Below are positions 1 through 7,036 of a stretch of 16,352 nucleotides of DNA, one piece after another. The notes under the pieces are model-generated. The model saw only the letters and a list, made by a program, of their open reading frames with translations. It made no database searches and was not told where the DNA came from. Numbering within the stretch: position 1 is the stretch's first letter; every line of letters starts with the position of its first letter. Where the stretch lies: positions 1 through 16,352 of the forward strand of contig JAFGBE010000181.1 in the NCBI GenBank assembly GCA_016933315.1. Reading direction: 5' to 3'. Position numbers and translations under genes: made by a program. The DNA is from Candidatus Auribacterota bacterium (GTDB taxonomy: Bacteria; Auribacterota; UBA6266).

Positions 1-864
1 AAGATAATATATTTTTCTTTGCTGCACTTTCTGGCTTTGCATCTGCCCAGAAAGATGAGTTATGCGATAGCATGGTTTATAGCGAATTTAAATTTCATTT
101 TTAATAGGACAAGCAGAAGAGGTGTCATTTCCAATCTGGCTGTGATAATGGAATTTAAGGGGAAGGATCCTACCTCTGTTTCCACAAGGGGGGAAATAAA
201 AAGGATAGCCAGAAGGACTTTTGTGAATTTCGGAAAATATCTTGTGGACTTTTTTGCAGCGGGAAGTCTGACCAGGGATTTTATCAACAGGAGGATTAAA
301 ATAGATAGCCTGGAAGCGCTGGATAAGACTATTAAGGATAAAAAAGGCAGTATTATAGTTTCGGCGCATCTGGGCAATTGGGAACTGGGGGCCATAGTCC
401 TTGCCCTGCTGGATTATCCTATAAACGTTGTGGTGTTGCCGCATAAAAATGAAAAAATTGATAGGTTATTTGTTGAAAAAAGAACAAGTAAAAATGTAAG
501 GGTAATTCCCATAGGGTATGCTTTGAGAAGATGCTTTGAAGCTTTGAGAAAAAATGAGATTGTGGCTGTATTAGGCGACAGGGATACTACTTCAAACGGA
601 GAAATCCATGAATTTTTCGGAAAAAAATGTATTTTACCCAAAGGTCCCGTGGATATAGCATTGCGAACGGGTTGTAATATAGTATTTGGGTTTTTTGTCA
701 GGACATCATATGATAAATACCTGTTTGAGATCGATGGACCGTTAGAAGTTAACAAGGATAACATCTCGCGCGATGAGTTATGGGGTAAGATAATAGGAAA
801 AATGGAAGGATTGATTTTGAAATATCCGGATCAGTGGTTTGTTTTTTATCCTTTGTGGAGTTGA
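1..864 (+). CDS. LpxL/HtrB-like lipid acyltransferase (5' end outside window)
   Basis: Probable lysophospholipid/lipid A acyltransferase, which transfers an acyl chain onto a lipid A precursor or related lipid at the inner face of the inner membrane. The catalytic HX4(D/E) motif is visible at about nt 367-384 (H-L-G-N-W-E, inside SAHLGNWELGA). A later GDRDTTSNG stretch and the C-terminal FYPLWS-type end also fit the family. The reading frame is open from base 1 with no stop. The first possible start is a TTG at 19 with no ribosome site, and family members normally carry another 10-15 residues before the first hydrophobic segment, so the gene almost certainly begins upstream of the window. The stop is at 862-864, and the next gene begins 6 nt later, suggesting co-transcription with the glycosyltransferase. 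The exact acceptor lipid cannot be told from sequence. Confidence 0.85.
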   Translation, partial: KIIYFSLLHFLALHLPRKMSYAIAWFIANLNFIFNRTSRRGVISNLAVIMEFKGKDPTSVSTRGEIKRIARRTFVNFGKYLVDFFAAGSLTRDFINRRIKIDSLEALDKTIKDKKGSIIVSAHLGNWELGAIVLALLDYPINVVVLPHKNEKIDRLFVEKRTSKNVRVIPIGYALRRCFEALRKNEIVAVLGDRDTTSNGEIHEFFGKKCILPKGPVDIALRTGCNIVFGFFVRTSYDKYLFEIDGPLEVNKDNISRDELWGKIIGKMEGLILKYPDQWFVFYPLWS

Positions 865-870
865 TTGATT

Positions 871-1557
871 ATGGAAATAATCGCTTTGGTCAGTGCGTTT
901 AATGAGGGGAAATATATTGCGGGCGTAACCTTAAAGGCGAAGAAATACTGTAAGGAGGTAATTGTTGTTGACGACGGGTCGGGTGATAATACTGCCGATG
1001 AGGCAAAATCATCCGGAGCGACTGTTCTGAAGCATAGCATCAACAGGGGTAAGGGCGCCGCGATAGTAACAGGGCTTGGTTACCTGGAGGGCAAAGATTT
1101 TGATGCGGTTGTGCTGATGGACGGTGATGCCCAGCATGACCCGGATGACATCCCGGTTTTAGCCGGGTGCATGGAAGGGAACTCTGCCGATATTGTAATA
1201 GGTTCCAGGATGCACGATCCTGAAAACATGCCGCGGATAAGGTTGATTACAAACAAGTTTATGAGTTGGCTTCTTAGAAAATATACGGGGGTCAGCTTGA
1301 GCGATACGCAATGTGGGTTTCGTCTCATCAGGAAACATGTGTTAGATAATTTAAACTTAAATACCGATAAGTTCGAAATCGAATCCGAACTTATCATTAA
1401 AGCGTCTGCGAGGAAATTCAAGGTGTTGGAAGCTCCCGTTAAGACGATTTACGGTTCGGAAAAGAGCAAGATAAGGCCTTTCAGGGACACTCTGAGATTT
1501 ATAAAGTTTATGTTGTCCGTTAAAAAAGGGCAAAATGCAGAATTTACAGGAGAATGA
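871..1557 (+). CDS. Family 2 glycosyltransferase, dolichol-phosphate mannose synthase-like
   Basis: GT-A fold glycosyltransferase of about 228 residues, likely moving a sugar from a nucleotide sugar to a polyprenyl phosphate or another lipid carrier. Visible motifs are the N-terminal SAFNEG, DDGS at residues 34-37 (nucleotide binding) and DGDAQH at 84-89, which holds the DxD-type metal site. The stretch GSRMHDPENMPRIR followed by DTQCGFRL is characteristic of the DPM1-like subgroup. There is no C-terminal membrane segment, so it should be a soluble or peripheral enzyme. I chose ATG at 871, which has GGAG at 857-860. A TTG at 865, directly after the previous stop, would add two residues and cannot be excluded. 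It follows the acyltransferase closely and overlaps pcm, so a shared envelope-biosynthesis transcript is likely. The sugar and acceptor are unknown. Confidence 0.85.
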   Translation: MEIIALVSAFNEGKYIAGVTLKAKKYCKEVIVVDDGSGDNTADEAKSSGATVLKHSINRGKGAAIVTGLGYLEGKDFDAVVLMDGDAQHDPDDIPVLAGCMEGNSADIVIGSRMHDPENMPRIRLITNKFMSWLLRKYTGVSLSDTQCGFRLIRKHVLDNLNLNTDKFEIESELIIKASARKFKVLEAPVKTIYGSEKSKIRPFRDTLRFIKFMLSVKKGQNAEFTGE

Positions 1558-2194
1558 TTTTTCTGAACAAAGAAAAAGAATGGTACATGAGCAGCTCATG
1601 GCCAGGGATATATATTCTGAAGATGTAATAAAAGCGTTCCTGTCCGTCAAAAGGGAATTGTTTGTTCCTGAGAGCTCCCGCGAACACGCGTATGGGGATT
1701 TTCCTCTCGCAATAGGGTTCGGACAGACGATTTCTCAGCCTTATATAGTGGCTTTAATGACACAGGCGGCAGATATTTTTAAAGAGGCAAGAATACTGGA
1801 GATAGGATCAGGTTCCGGATACCAAGCTGCAATACTGGCGTATATGTGCGCTGAAGTTTACTCTGTTGAGAGGATAGAAGGCTTAAAAGAGCTGGCCGAG
1901 CAAAACTGTTCAAAAGCCGGGTTTTTTGCCGTCAGATTCAAGTGCGGGGATGGAACTCTGGGATGGCCGGAATATGCTCCTTACGATATAATTATCGTTA
2001 CAGCAGCTTCTCCCCATATTCCGGTAGAACTTGTTAATCAGCTTAAGGATAATGGCCGTATGGTTATTCCCGTGGGCGGTTTAGCGGTACAGGATTTATT
2101 GTTGGTCAGGAAGAAGGATAATAAGACAATTAAGGAAAAATTATGCGGATGCAGGTTTGTTCCTCTTATAGGAGAAGATGCGTGGGAAGATTGA
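1535..2194 (+). CDS. pcm: Protein-L-isoaspartate O-methyltransferase
   Basis: Cytoplasmic repair enzyme that methylates L-isoaspartyl residues in damaged proteins using S-adenosylmethionine, starting their conversion back to aspartate. The 219 residues match the family's usual length. The characteristic block IGFGQTISQPYIVALMT lies at about residues 60-76 and contains the active-site Ser/Thr region. The SAM-binding motif I is EIGSGSGYQAA at 89-99, a small variant of the usual EIGTGSGYQAA. The ends HIPVELVNQLK and FVPLIGEDAWED are also typical. ATG at 1535 has AGGG at 1527-1530 and overlaps the glycosyltransferase by 23 nt. A second in-frame ATG at 1580 would remove part of the usual N-terminal helix, so the longer form is preferred. 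Confidence 0.95.
   Translation: MQNLQENDFSEQRKRMVHEQLMARDIYSEDVIKAFLSVKRELFVPESSREHAYGDFPLAIGFGQTISQPYIVALMTQAADIFKEARILEIGSGSGYQAAILAYMCAEVYSVERIEGLKELAEQNCSKAGFFAVRFKCGDGTLGWPEYAPYDIIIVTAASPHIPVELVNQLKDNGRMVIPVGGLAVQDLLLVRKKDNKTIKEKLCGCRFVPLIGEDAWED
2171..2174 (+). promoter_or_regulatory. Ribosome binding site that selects the GTG start of the COG2426 gene
   Basis: GGAG lies 7 nt before a GTG at 2182, inside the last codons of pcm. No comparable site precedes the upstream in-frame ATGs at 2143 and 2149. The GTG start also leaves a cleaner signal-peptide-like N-terminus. Confidence 0.6.
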
Positions 2195-2829
2195 CTTTTT
2201 GCGCGGCAACTGTTTTCTTTATGGCTTTTTACGGGTTGTCCTATGCTCAGGAGAACAGCATAGGATACAGGATAGCGGATAACCTGCAGCAGAGAGGTAT
2301 TTCCCAGGAATCCGCAGTGTTGATAATTGCCGCTCTGCCTATCGTTGAACTCAGAGGGGCTATCCCGGTAGCTCACCTTATGGGGATGAAACCGTTCAAA
2401 GCGTATCTTATTTCCATAGCGGGCAATATGATACCGGTAATCCCTATAATATTGCTGCTCGGGCCACTAACCAGATGGCTGTCAAAATTCCCCGGTGGGA
2501 GAAAATTTTTTGATTGGTTTTTTGAAAGGACCAGAGCAAAGGCATCCCTGGTCGAGAAATATAAAGCCGTAGGACTTGCGCTGTTTGTCGCCATACCTCT
2601 TCCCGTTACGGGCGCATGGACCGGATGTGCGGCTGCATTTCTTTTTAAGGTAAAGCCGGTTTTTGCGTTTATAGCCATATTGTCGGGAGTCATGATTGCG
2701 GGAATAATCATGAGTGTAATTTCTGTTATGGGGTGGGTAGGTTTTTTAATCGCTGTGGTTGTGCTTGGTGTTTTGCTTGCCCGTGTGATTTTTAATATTT
2801 TGAAGATGAAAAGCAAAAGCGCCGTCTGA
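2182..2829 (+). CDS. COG2426 small multidrug export-like membrane protein
   Basis: Integral membrane protein of 215 residues from the family annotated 'putative small multi-drug export protein' (COG2426); the real substrate is not established. The family signature is clear: ALPIVELRGAIPVAH at about 51-65, then a hydrophobic segment, LLLGPLTRWL, an amphipathic FFDWFFERTR region, the conserved AIPLPVTGAWTG, and hydrophobic C-terminal helices. It has a signal-like start (a basic residue, about 15 hydrophobic residues, then S-Y-A before Q23), which many family members lack. I use GTG at 2182 because of the GGAG at 2171; the ATG at 2143 would add 13 residues. The gene overlaps pcm by 13 nt and ends 10 nt before the convergent tRNA gene. 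Confidence 0.8.
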   Translation: MGRLTFCAATVFFMAFYGLSYAQENSIGYRIADNLQQRGISQESAVLIIAALPIVELRGAIPVAHLMGMKPFKAYLISIAGNMIPVIPIILLLGPLTRWLSKFPGGRKFFDWFFERTRAKASLVEKYKAVGLALFVAIPLPVTGAWTGCAAAFLFKVKPVFAFIAILSGVMIAGIIMSVISVMGWVGFLIAVVVLGVLLARVIFNILKMKSKSAV

Positions 2830-2830
2830 T

Positions 2831-2943
2831 GTTGAAATATGGTCGGAGCGGGGGGACTTGAACCCCCGACCTCAGCGTCCCGAACGCTGCGCGCTAGCCA
2901 AGCTGCGCTACGCTCCGATTTTTCCCGGGGAAACCATTTCAAC
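2831..2943 (-). other. Leader-trailer octamer pair flanking tRNA-Pro (possible pre-tRNA helix)
   Basis: On the - strand the tRNA is preceded by GTTGAAAT (2943-2936) and followed by its perfect complement ATTTCAAC (2838-2831), which starts 1 nt after the encoded CCA. In the transcript these could form an 8-bp helix closing the precursor. Between the 5' octamer and the mature 5' end lies a further inverted repeat at 2921-2933 (a 5-bp stem with a 3-nt loop). The predicted transcription start, 7 nt beyond the -10 box, falls on 2943, the first base of the octamer. The pairing is read directly from sequence; its function is inference. Confidence 0.5.
2840..2917 (-). tRNA. tRNA-Pro (anticodon CGG), CCA encoded
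   Basis: The - strand folds as a complete cloverleaf of 78 nt including CCA. The acceptor is CGGAGCG/CGCTCCG with discriminator A. The D arm is GCGC/GCGC. The anticodon stem is CAGCG/CGCTG with loop TTCGGGA, giving anticodon CGG (reads CCG, proline). The T arm is GGGGG/CCCCC with loop TTCAAGT. A 3' CCA is genomically encoded at 2842-2840. The gene stands alone between a convergent gene (ending 2829) and a divergent one (starting 3017), with its own promoter. No clear intrinsic terminator follows it. Confidence 0.97.
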
Positions 2944-2949
2944 CGAGTG

Positions 2950-2978
2950 ATTATATAGTGTTGTTTTTTTAATTTCAA
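2950..2978 (-). promoter_or_regulatory. Sigma-70-type promoter of tRNA-Pro
   Basis: Read on the - strand: -35 TTGAAA (2978-2973), 17-bp spacer, -10 TATAAT (2955-2950). The expected start is about 2943, giving a 26-nt leader before the mature tRNA. The -35 box lies within another copy of the octamer GTTGAAAT (2979-2972). The boxes and spacing are the same as those before the acylphosphatase gene at 5039-5067. Confidence 0.75.
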
Positions 2979-3016
2979 CTTTCTTTTACAGGTGTTTTCA
3001 GGAAAGGAGATTTCCC

Positions 3017-3499
3017 ATGCAGGTTCTGGTTATGTATTTCTCAAAAACAGGTAATACAAAACTGTTGGCTGAGCAGATAGCGAAGGGGGTGGAGAAACAG
3101 CAGGGCGCAAAATGCGCGGTTAAACCGGCTGACAGCGTGACGAAAGAGGATTTCCTCGCTTCCGACGCGATTATTGCAGGTTCTCCGGTTTATTTCGGTT
3201 CCATGGCATCCGAATTAAAAAAAGTTTTTGACAAGTATGTAGGCTTGAGGAAACAGATGGAGAATAAGGTCGGGGCCGCATTTGCGACTTCGGGCGACAG
3301 TTCAGGAGGCAAGGAAACAACAATATTTTCTATATTGCAGGCAATGCTTATATACGGAATGGTAATTGCCGGAGACCCGATGGATGCTACCGGCCATTAT
3401 GGCATGACATGTGTCGGCGCTCCGGATGCAGGGACCGCTGAAAATGCGGCTAAATTCGGCAAAAGAATAGCCGGGCTGGCGGCAAAACTTAAATCTTAG
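3017..3499 (+). CDS. Flavodoxin-like / WrbA-like FMN-binding protein
   Basis: Soluble flavoprotein of 160 residues with a flavodoxin fold, probably carrying electrons or reducing quinones with FMN. The phosphate-binding loop SKTGNT is at residues 9-14, right after the first beta strand. GSPVYFG at 55-61 and TSGDSSGGKE at 91-100 are the isoalloxazine-contacting regions typical of the WrbA/NAD(P)H-quinone reductase branch. It is shorter than canonical WrbA (about 200), so a generic flavodoxin-family assignment is safer. The start at ATG 3017 is supported by a strong AGGAG at 3005-3009, 7 nt upstream. malQ follows after 14 nt, suggesting a two-gene unit; I see no convincing promoter in the gap shared with the divergent tRNA. 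The redox partner is unknown. Confidence 0.85.
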   Translation: MQVLVMYFSKTGNTKLLAEQIAKGVEKQQGAKCAVKPADSVTKEDFLASDAIIAGSPVYFGSMASELKKVFDKYVGLRKQMENKVGAAFATSGDSSGGKETTIFSILQAMLIYGMVIAGDPMDATGHYGMTCVGAPDAGTAENAAKFGKRIAGLAAKLKS

Positions 3500-3513
3500 G
3501 AGAAAGCAAGTTT

Positions 3514-5034
3514 ATGAAAATGGGAAGGAAAAGCGGCGTATTGCTTCATCCGACTTCAATTTGCGGGAAGTACGGCATAGGAGACTTAGGGCCTGAAGCC
3601 TATCACTTTGTTGATTTCCTTCATGATTCCGGACAAAAGCTATGGCAGGTCCTGCCTTTGAATCCCACCGGTTATGGTGAATCTCCGTACCAGTGTTATT
3701 CCGCCTTTGCGGGTAATATTATGTTGATAAGCCCCGATGTTCTTATTGAAGACGGGCTTTTGAAAAAAGCTGATATTGCCGCTATCCCCGATTTTACGCC
3801 CGGCAGGGTTGACTTCGAAAAGGCAAAGAAGTTTAAGATGCGCTTATTGAGAAAAGCCTACGATAATTTTAAAAAAGCGGGAAATGCCGGACTTTCCGAA
3901 AGCTTTGATTTATTCTGCAGAGATAAAATGTGGTGGCTTGAGGATTTTGCCCTTTTTATGGCGTTTAAAAACCTGTTTTCCGGAACGGAGTGGAATGAAT
4001 GGGAAAAGGGCATTGCCTTCAGGGAAAAGCCCGCAATAGATAAAAAAGCAGATTTAATCCGCGAGGAAATAGAGTCGCAGAAGTTCTGGCAGTACATTTT
4101 TTTCAGGCAGTGGTTAAAGATAAAAGACTATTGCCGTGAAAAAGGTATAGGCATTATAGGTGATATACCGATTTTTGTGTCTCATGACAGCGCGGACGTG
4201 TGGTCTCATCCCGAGCTTTTCCGGCTTGACGGGGATGGATACCCTCTTGTGGTTGCGGGCGTTCCGCCGGATTATTTCAGTGCAACGGGCCAATTGTGGG
4301 GCAACCCCATATATAATTGGGAAAAAATGAAAGACAGCAATTATCAATGGTGGGTGGACAGATTTAAAAACCTGTTTGAACTGGTTGATATAGTGCGGCT
4401 GGATCATTTCCGCGGATTCGAAGCTTACTGGGAGGTTCCGGCGGATGAAGAAACAGCTGTTAACGGCAAATGGGTTAAGGGCCCGGGAGAAGATTTTTTC
4501 AATGTTCTTAAAACGGCATTGGGGGAAATCCCCGTTATAGCCGAGAATCTGGGTTTTATTACCAGTGAAGTTGAAGCCCTGCGCGCCAAATACGGATTCC
4601 CCGGGATGGCTATACTTCAATTCGCTTTCGGCAGAGATTCCCATGAATCAACTTTCAGGCCGCATATGTTTGAAAGGAATTTAGCTGCTTATACGGGAAC
4701 GCATGATAATAATACGGTTATAGGATGGTGGAAGGGCGGGAAACACGACAGCACCAGGAGTATGCAGGATGTCAAGGAGGAAAGGCAAAACGCCGGAGCT
4801 TATCTCAACACGGACGGGACTGATATTAACTGGGCCTTTATAAGGGCTCTGATGGTTTCGGTGGCGGATTTTGTGATTTTCCCCCTTCAGGATATACTGG
4901 GGCTTGGCAGCGAGGCAAGGATGAATACGCCGTCTACATCGGAAGGGAATTGGGGGTGGAGGTATACCAGGGATATGCTGAAGGACAGCTACAGGAAGAA
5001 GCTCAAGGATTTCTGCGTGATTTATGGAAGATGA
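3514..5034 (+). CDS. malQ: 4-alpha-glucanotransferase (amylomaltase, GH77)
   Basis: Cytoplasmic enzyme that transfers segments of alpha-1,4-glucan between acceptors, used in maltodextrin and glycogen metabolism. The 506-residue length fits the short bacterial amylomaltases. The N-terminal block GVLLHPTSICGKYGIGDLG and PTGYGESPYQ with SAFAGN are family hallmarks. Catalytic residues are visible: nucleophile Asp297 in RLDHFRG, acid/base Glu344 in IAENLG, and Asp398 in TGTHDNN. The end NTPSTSEGNWGWR is also conserved. ATG at 3514 has AGGAGA at 3498-3503, overlapping the stop of the preceding flavodoxin gene; an alternative ATG lies at 3520. No other glycogen or maltose gene is nearby, so its pathway partners must be elsewhere. 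Confidence 0.97.
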   Translation: MKMGRKSGVLLHPTSICGKYGIGDLGPEAYHFVDFLHDSGQKLWQVLPLNPTGYGESPYQCYSAFAGNIMLISPDVLIEDGLLKKADIAAIPDFTPGRVDFEKAKKFKMRLLRKAYDNFKKAGNAGLSESFDLFCRDKMWWLEDFALFMAFKNLFSGTEWNEWEKGIAFREKPAIDKKADLIREEIESQKFWQYIFFRQWLKIKDYCREKGIGIIGDIPIFVSHDSADVWSHPELFRLDGDGYPLVVAGVPPDYFSATGQLWGNPIYNWEKMKDSNYQWWVDRFKNLFELVDIVRLDHFRGFEAYWEVPADEETAVNGKWVKGPGEDFFNVLKTALGEIPVIAENLGFITSEVEALRAKYGFPGMAILQFAFGRDSHESTFRPHMFERNLAAYTGTHDNNTVIGWWKGGKHDSTRSMQDVKEERQNAGAYLNTDGTDINWAFIRALMVSVADFVIFPLQDILGLGSEARMNTPSTSEGNWGWRYTRDMLKDSYRKKLKDFCVIYGR

Positions 5035-5038
5035 TATC

Positions 5039-5067
5039 TTGAAACGCTTCTTTTAAATATATATAAT
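5039..5067 (+). promoter_or_regulatory. Near-consensus promoter driving acylphosphatase and downstream genes
   Basis: -35 TTGAAA (5039-5044), 17-bp spacer, -10 TATAAT (5062-5067), starting 5 nt after the malQ stop. The -10 box is a perfect consensus and the -35 misses by one base. Canonical spacing puts +1 at 5074, which is the A of the acylphosphatase ATG. The spacer is AT-rich in its downstream half. This is the only strong promoter I find between 5039 and 16104. Confidence 0.7.
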
Positions 5068-5073
5068 CTTATT

Positions 5074-5352
5074 ATGTCGGAAAAAAGAGCACACGTGTTT
5101 TATTCGGGTTCTGTCCAGGGAGTGGGTTTCAGGTTTACGGCTTCTAGGTTGGCAATCCGCTACAACCTTTCAGGCTATGTCAAAAATCTCGGTGACGGGA
5201 GAGTTGAGATGATGCTGCAGGGGGAGGAAAAAAGCATATCTCTTGTGCTTAACGATATAAGAGAAAATCATTTTTCAGGATATATCAGGGATACGGAAAT
5301 GCAATGGCTGGAGCCGTCAAAAGACTTTACGCGGTTCGAAGTCTTGTTTTAA
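5074..5352 (+). CDS. acyP: Acylphosphatase
   Basis: Small cytoplasmic enzyme (92 residues, the usual size) that hydrolyses carboxyl-phosphate bonds in acyl phosphates. The signature GSVQGVGFR spans about residues 12-20, with catalytic Arg20 in the phosphate-binding loop. The second signature GYVKNLGDGRVE is at 34-45 and holds catalytic Asn38. There is no Shine-Dalgarno sequence before the ATG, and the upstream promoter is positioned so that transcription would begin on the ATG itself, suggesting a leaderless mRNA. It is the first gene of a long run of closely spaced + strand genes; the ABC permease starts 9 nt after its stop. Confidence 0.95.
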   Translation: MSEKRAHVFYSGSVQGVGFRFTASRLAIRYNLSGYVKNLGDGRVEMMLQGEEKSISLVLNDIRENHFSGYIRDTEMQWLEPSKDFTRFEVLF

Positions 5353-5361
5353 AAAAATCAT

Positions 5362-6177
5362 ATGAATAATGCTATAGTTACAATTGTCAGAAATACATTT
5401 ATGGAAGCCTTCCGGAAGAGGATTTTCCAGGTTATCTTTATCTTCTCGATACTGATAATCCTCTCAACGCAGTTTTTCACGTTTTTCACTTTCGGGGAAG
5501 AAGTAAAAATACTGAAAGATATCGGAATAGCGGGAATTACCTTCTTTTCTCTGGTAATTGCGCTTGTTATAGGCAGTTCATGTATACAGACAGATATGGA
5601 AAAGAAAACCATATATACTGTCCTCTCTTATCCTGTTTCAAGAAAGGAATATATTTATGGCCGCGCGGCGGGAGTTTTCTGCTATATTGTTTTCGCCGTT
5701 GTTATCTTATCAATGGTCTTCTATGTGGCTTTGAGCATAAAGACGTATTTTATAGGCCAGAAGTTCGGGGATGAAGCCAGGTTCAGTTTTGTGACCTTCT
5801 CTAACAATATTGAACTGTTAAAAGGGATATGGCTGATAATTGTGAGGTGTTTTATCATTGTTTCCATAGCCCTGCTCTTAAGCATGTTTTTCCAGCAGAC
5901 GTTTACGATTATTGTATGTTTCCTGGCCTATGTCTTGGGCCATCTGACGGGTTTTATTGCTAATATGGCTGCGTCTACGGGAAAAATATTCGGATACCTG
6001 ATGACCGGTTTTTATTATATTTTTCCCAATTTGGAATTTTTTAATGTTTCCGATTATATTAGCGTGGGCAAACATATATCCGCATCGTATACTTTGCTGG
6101 TCAGCATATACGGGATTATCTATTCTTTGATGTTAATTTTAATTACGGCAAAAATTTTTGAAAAAAAGGATATGTAA
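5362..6177 (+). CDS. ABC-2 type transporter permease (first of two paralogues)
   Basis: Inner-membrane subunit of 271 residues with about six hydrophobic segments (near residues 18-38, 50-70, 100-125, 155-178, 180-200 and 245-268). The architecture fits ABC-2/NosY-like exporters. A cytoplasmic loop carries EKKTIYTVLSYPVSRKE, which recurs almost unchanged in the second permease at 7033-7977, as do the later VLGHLTGFI and NLEFFNVSDYISVG regions. No ribosome site is visible before the ATG; the upstream gene ends 9 nt away, so coupling or an unstructured AT-rich start is likely. The ATPase gene follows after 1 nt. The substrate is unknown. Confidence 0.85.
   Translation: MNNAIVTIVRNTFMEAFRKRIFQVIFIFSILIILSTQFFTFFTFGEEVKILKDIGIAGITFFSLVIALVIGSSCIQTDMEKKTIYTVLSYPVSRKEYIYGRAAGVFCYIVFAVVILSMVFYVALSIKTYFIGQKFGDEARFSFVTFSNNIELLKGIWLIIVRCFIIVSIALLLSMFFQQTFTIIVCFLAYVLGHLTGFIANMAASTGKIFGYLMTGFYYIFPNLEFFNVSDYISVGKHISASYTLLVSIYGIIYSLMLILITAKIFEKKDM
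6166..6170 (+). promoter_or_regulatory. Ribosome binding site that selects the ABC ATPase start
   Basis: AAGGA lies 8 nt before ATG 6179 and overlaps the last codons of the permease. It argues against the TTG at 6158, which would add a basic seven-residue extension not expected in this family. Confidence 0.6.
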
Positions 6178-6178
6178 A

Positions 6179-7036
6179 ATGGAAAACATAATAGAGATAA
6201 AATCTCTTAAAAAGATTTACCGTGATTTTTGGAACCGCCCGAAGGTTGTGGCAGTAGACGGGTTGAATTTAGCAGTCAAAAAGGGAGAAATATTCGGGAT
6301 GCTCGGGCCTAACGGTTCGGGAAAAACGACGACGTTGAAATTATTGCTGGGGCTTATATTCCCTTCGGCCGGTTCGATAAGGATTATGGGCGTATCTCCG
6401 GAAAACATGGAATGTAAAAAGAATATCGGCTATATGCCGGAGGAATCTTACCTGTACGGGTTTCTCAATGCCGATGAAATACTGGATTTCTACGGCAGAC
6501 TTAACGGGATGCCTGAGAAATTAAGGAGAAAAAGAATAAACGAAGTGCTGGATATTGTAGGCCTTAGTGAGGCGAGAAAAAGAAGGGTTGCGGATTATTC
6601 AAAAGGAATGTCGAGAAGGATAGGGCTTGCTCAGGTTCTCTTGAAGGATCCGGAATTGGTCCTGCTGGACGAACCTACAATCGGTTTGGATCCCATCGGT
6701 TCCAGGGAAATAAAAGATATTATCAAAGGACTTAAAGACCGGGGTAAAACCGTTCTGCTGTCCTCCCACCTTCTTGCCGAAGTTCAGACGATATGCGACA
6801 GGATAGCCATATTATACAGGGGCAAACTTGTGGAAGAAGGAAGCGTGGAAGACCTCCTGACGGTAAGCGATGAAACGGAAATTATAACTTCCGGCTTGAA
6901 ATCCGCGGATATAGATAAGCTTAAAGAGCTTGTGAATAAATCGGGAGGGAAACTTATATCTGTCGGGCATCCTAAGGAAACATTGGAAAGCCTGTTTATC
7001 AAACTTATCAGGGAAAAATCGGGGAAAGACACTTGA
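6179..7036 (+). CDS. ABC transporter ATP-binding protein
   Basis: Nucleotide-binding subunit of 285 residues that should energise the two flanking permeases. Walker A is GPNGSGKT at 43-50. The Q-loop position holds Glu88 (GYMPEE), common in ABC-2 exporters of this branch. The signature is YSKGM at 140-144, Walker B is VLLDE at 161-165 followed by PTIGLDP, and the H-loop His197 lies in SSHLL. The C-terminal extension of about 80 residues ends in a region typical of CcmA/NosF-like ATPases. The start at ATG 6179 is supported by AAGGA at 6166-6170. The stop overlaps the TTG start of the next permease by 4 nt (TTGA), a sign of translational coupling and complex formation. Confidence 0.95.
   Translation: MENIIEIKSLKKIYRDFWNRPKVVAVDGLNLAVKKGEIFGMLGPNGSGKTTTLKLLLGLIFPSAGSIRIMGVSPENMECKKNIGYMPEESYLYGFLNADEILDFYGRLNGMPEKLRRKRINEVLDIVGLSEARKRRVADYSKGMSRRIGLAQVLLKDPELVLLDEPTIGLDPIGSREIKDIIKGLKDRGKTVLLSSHLLAEVQTICDRIAILYRGKLVEEGSVEDLLTVSDETEIITSGLKSADIDKLKELVNKSGGKLISVGHPKETLESLFIKLIREKSGKDT

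Noticed and set aside
2800..2830. Intrinsic terminator for the tRNA-Pro transcript on the - strand
   Set aside because: Two short T runs are present but there is no G/C-rich hairpin in front of them.
2373..2978. A 201-codon open frame on the - strand crossing the tRNA gene
   Set aside because: It reads through the tRNA in the form typical of spurious translations (GGSSPPAP-like stretch) and lies antisense to the COG2426 gene, whose family motifs are clear.
2918..3016. A + strand promoter for the flavodoxin gene
   Set aside because: TATAGT at 2954-2959 has no acceptable -35 at 16-18 bp, and TTTACA at 2985-2990 has no -10 downstream; nothing is good enough to call.
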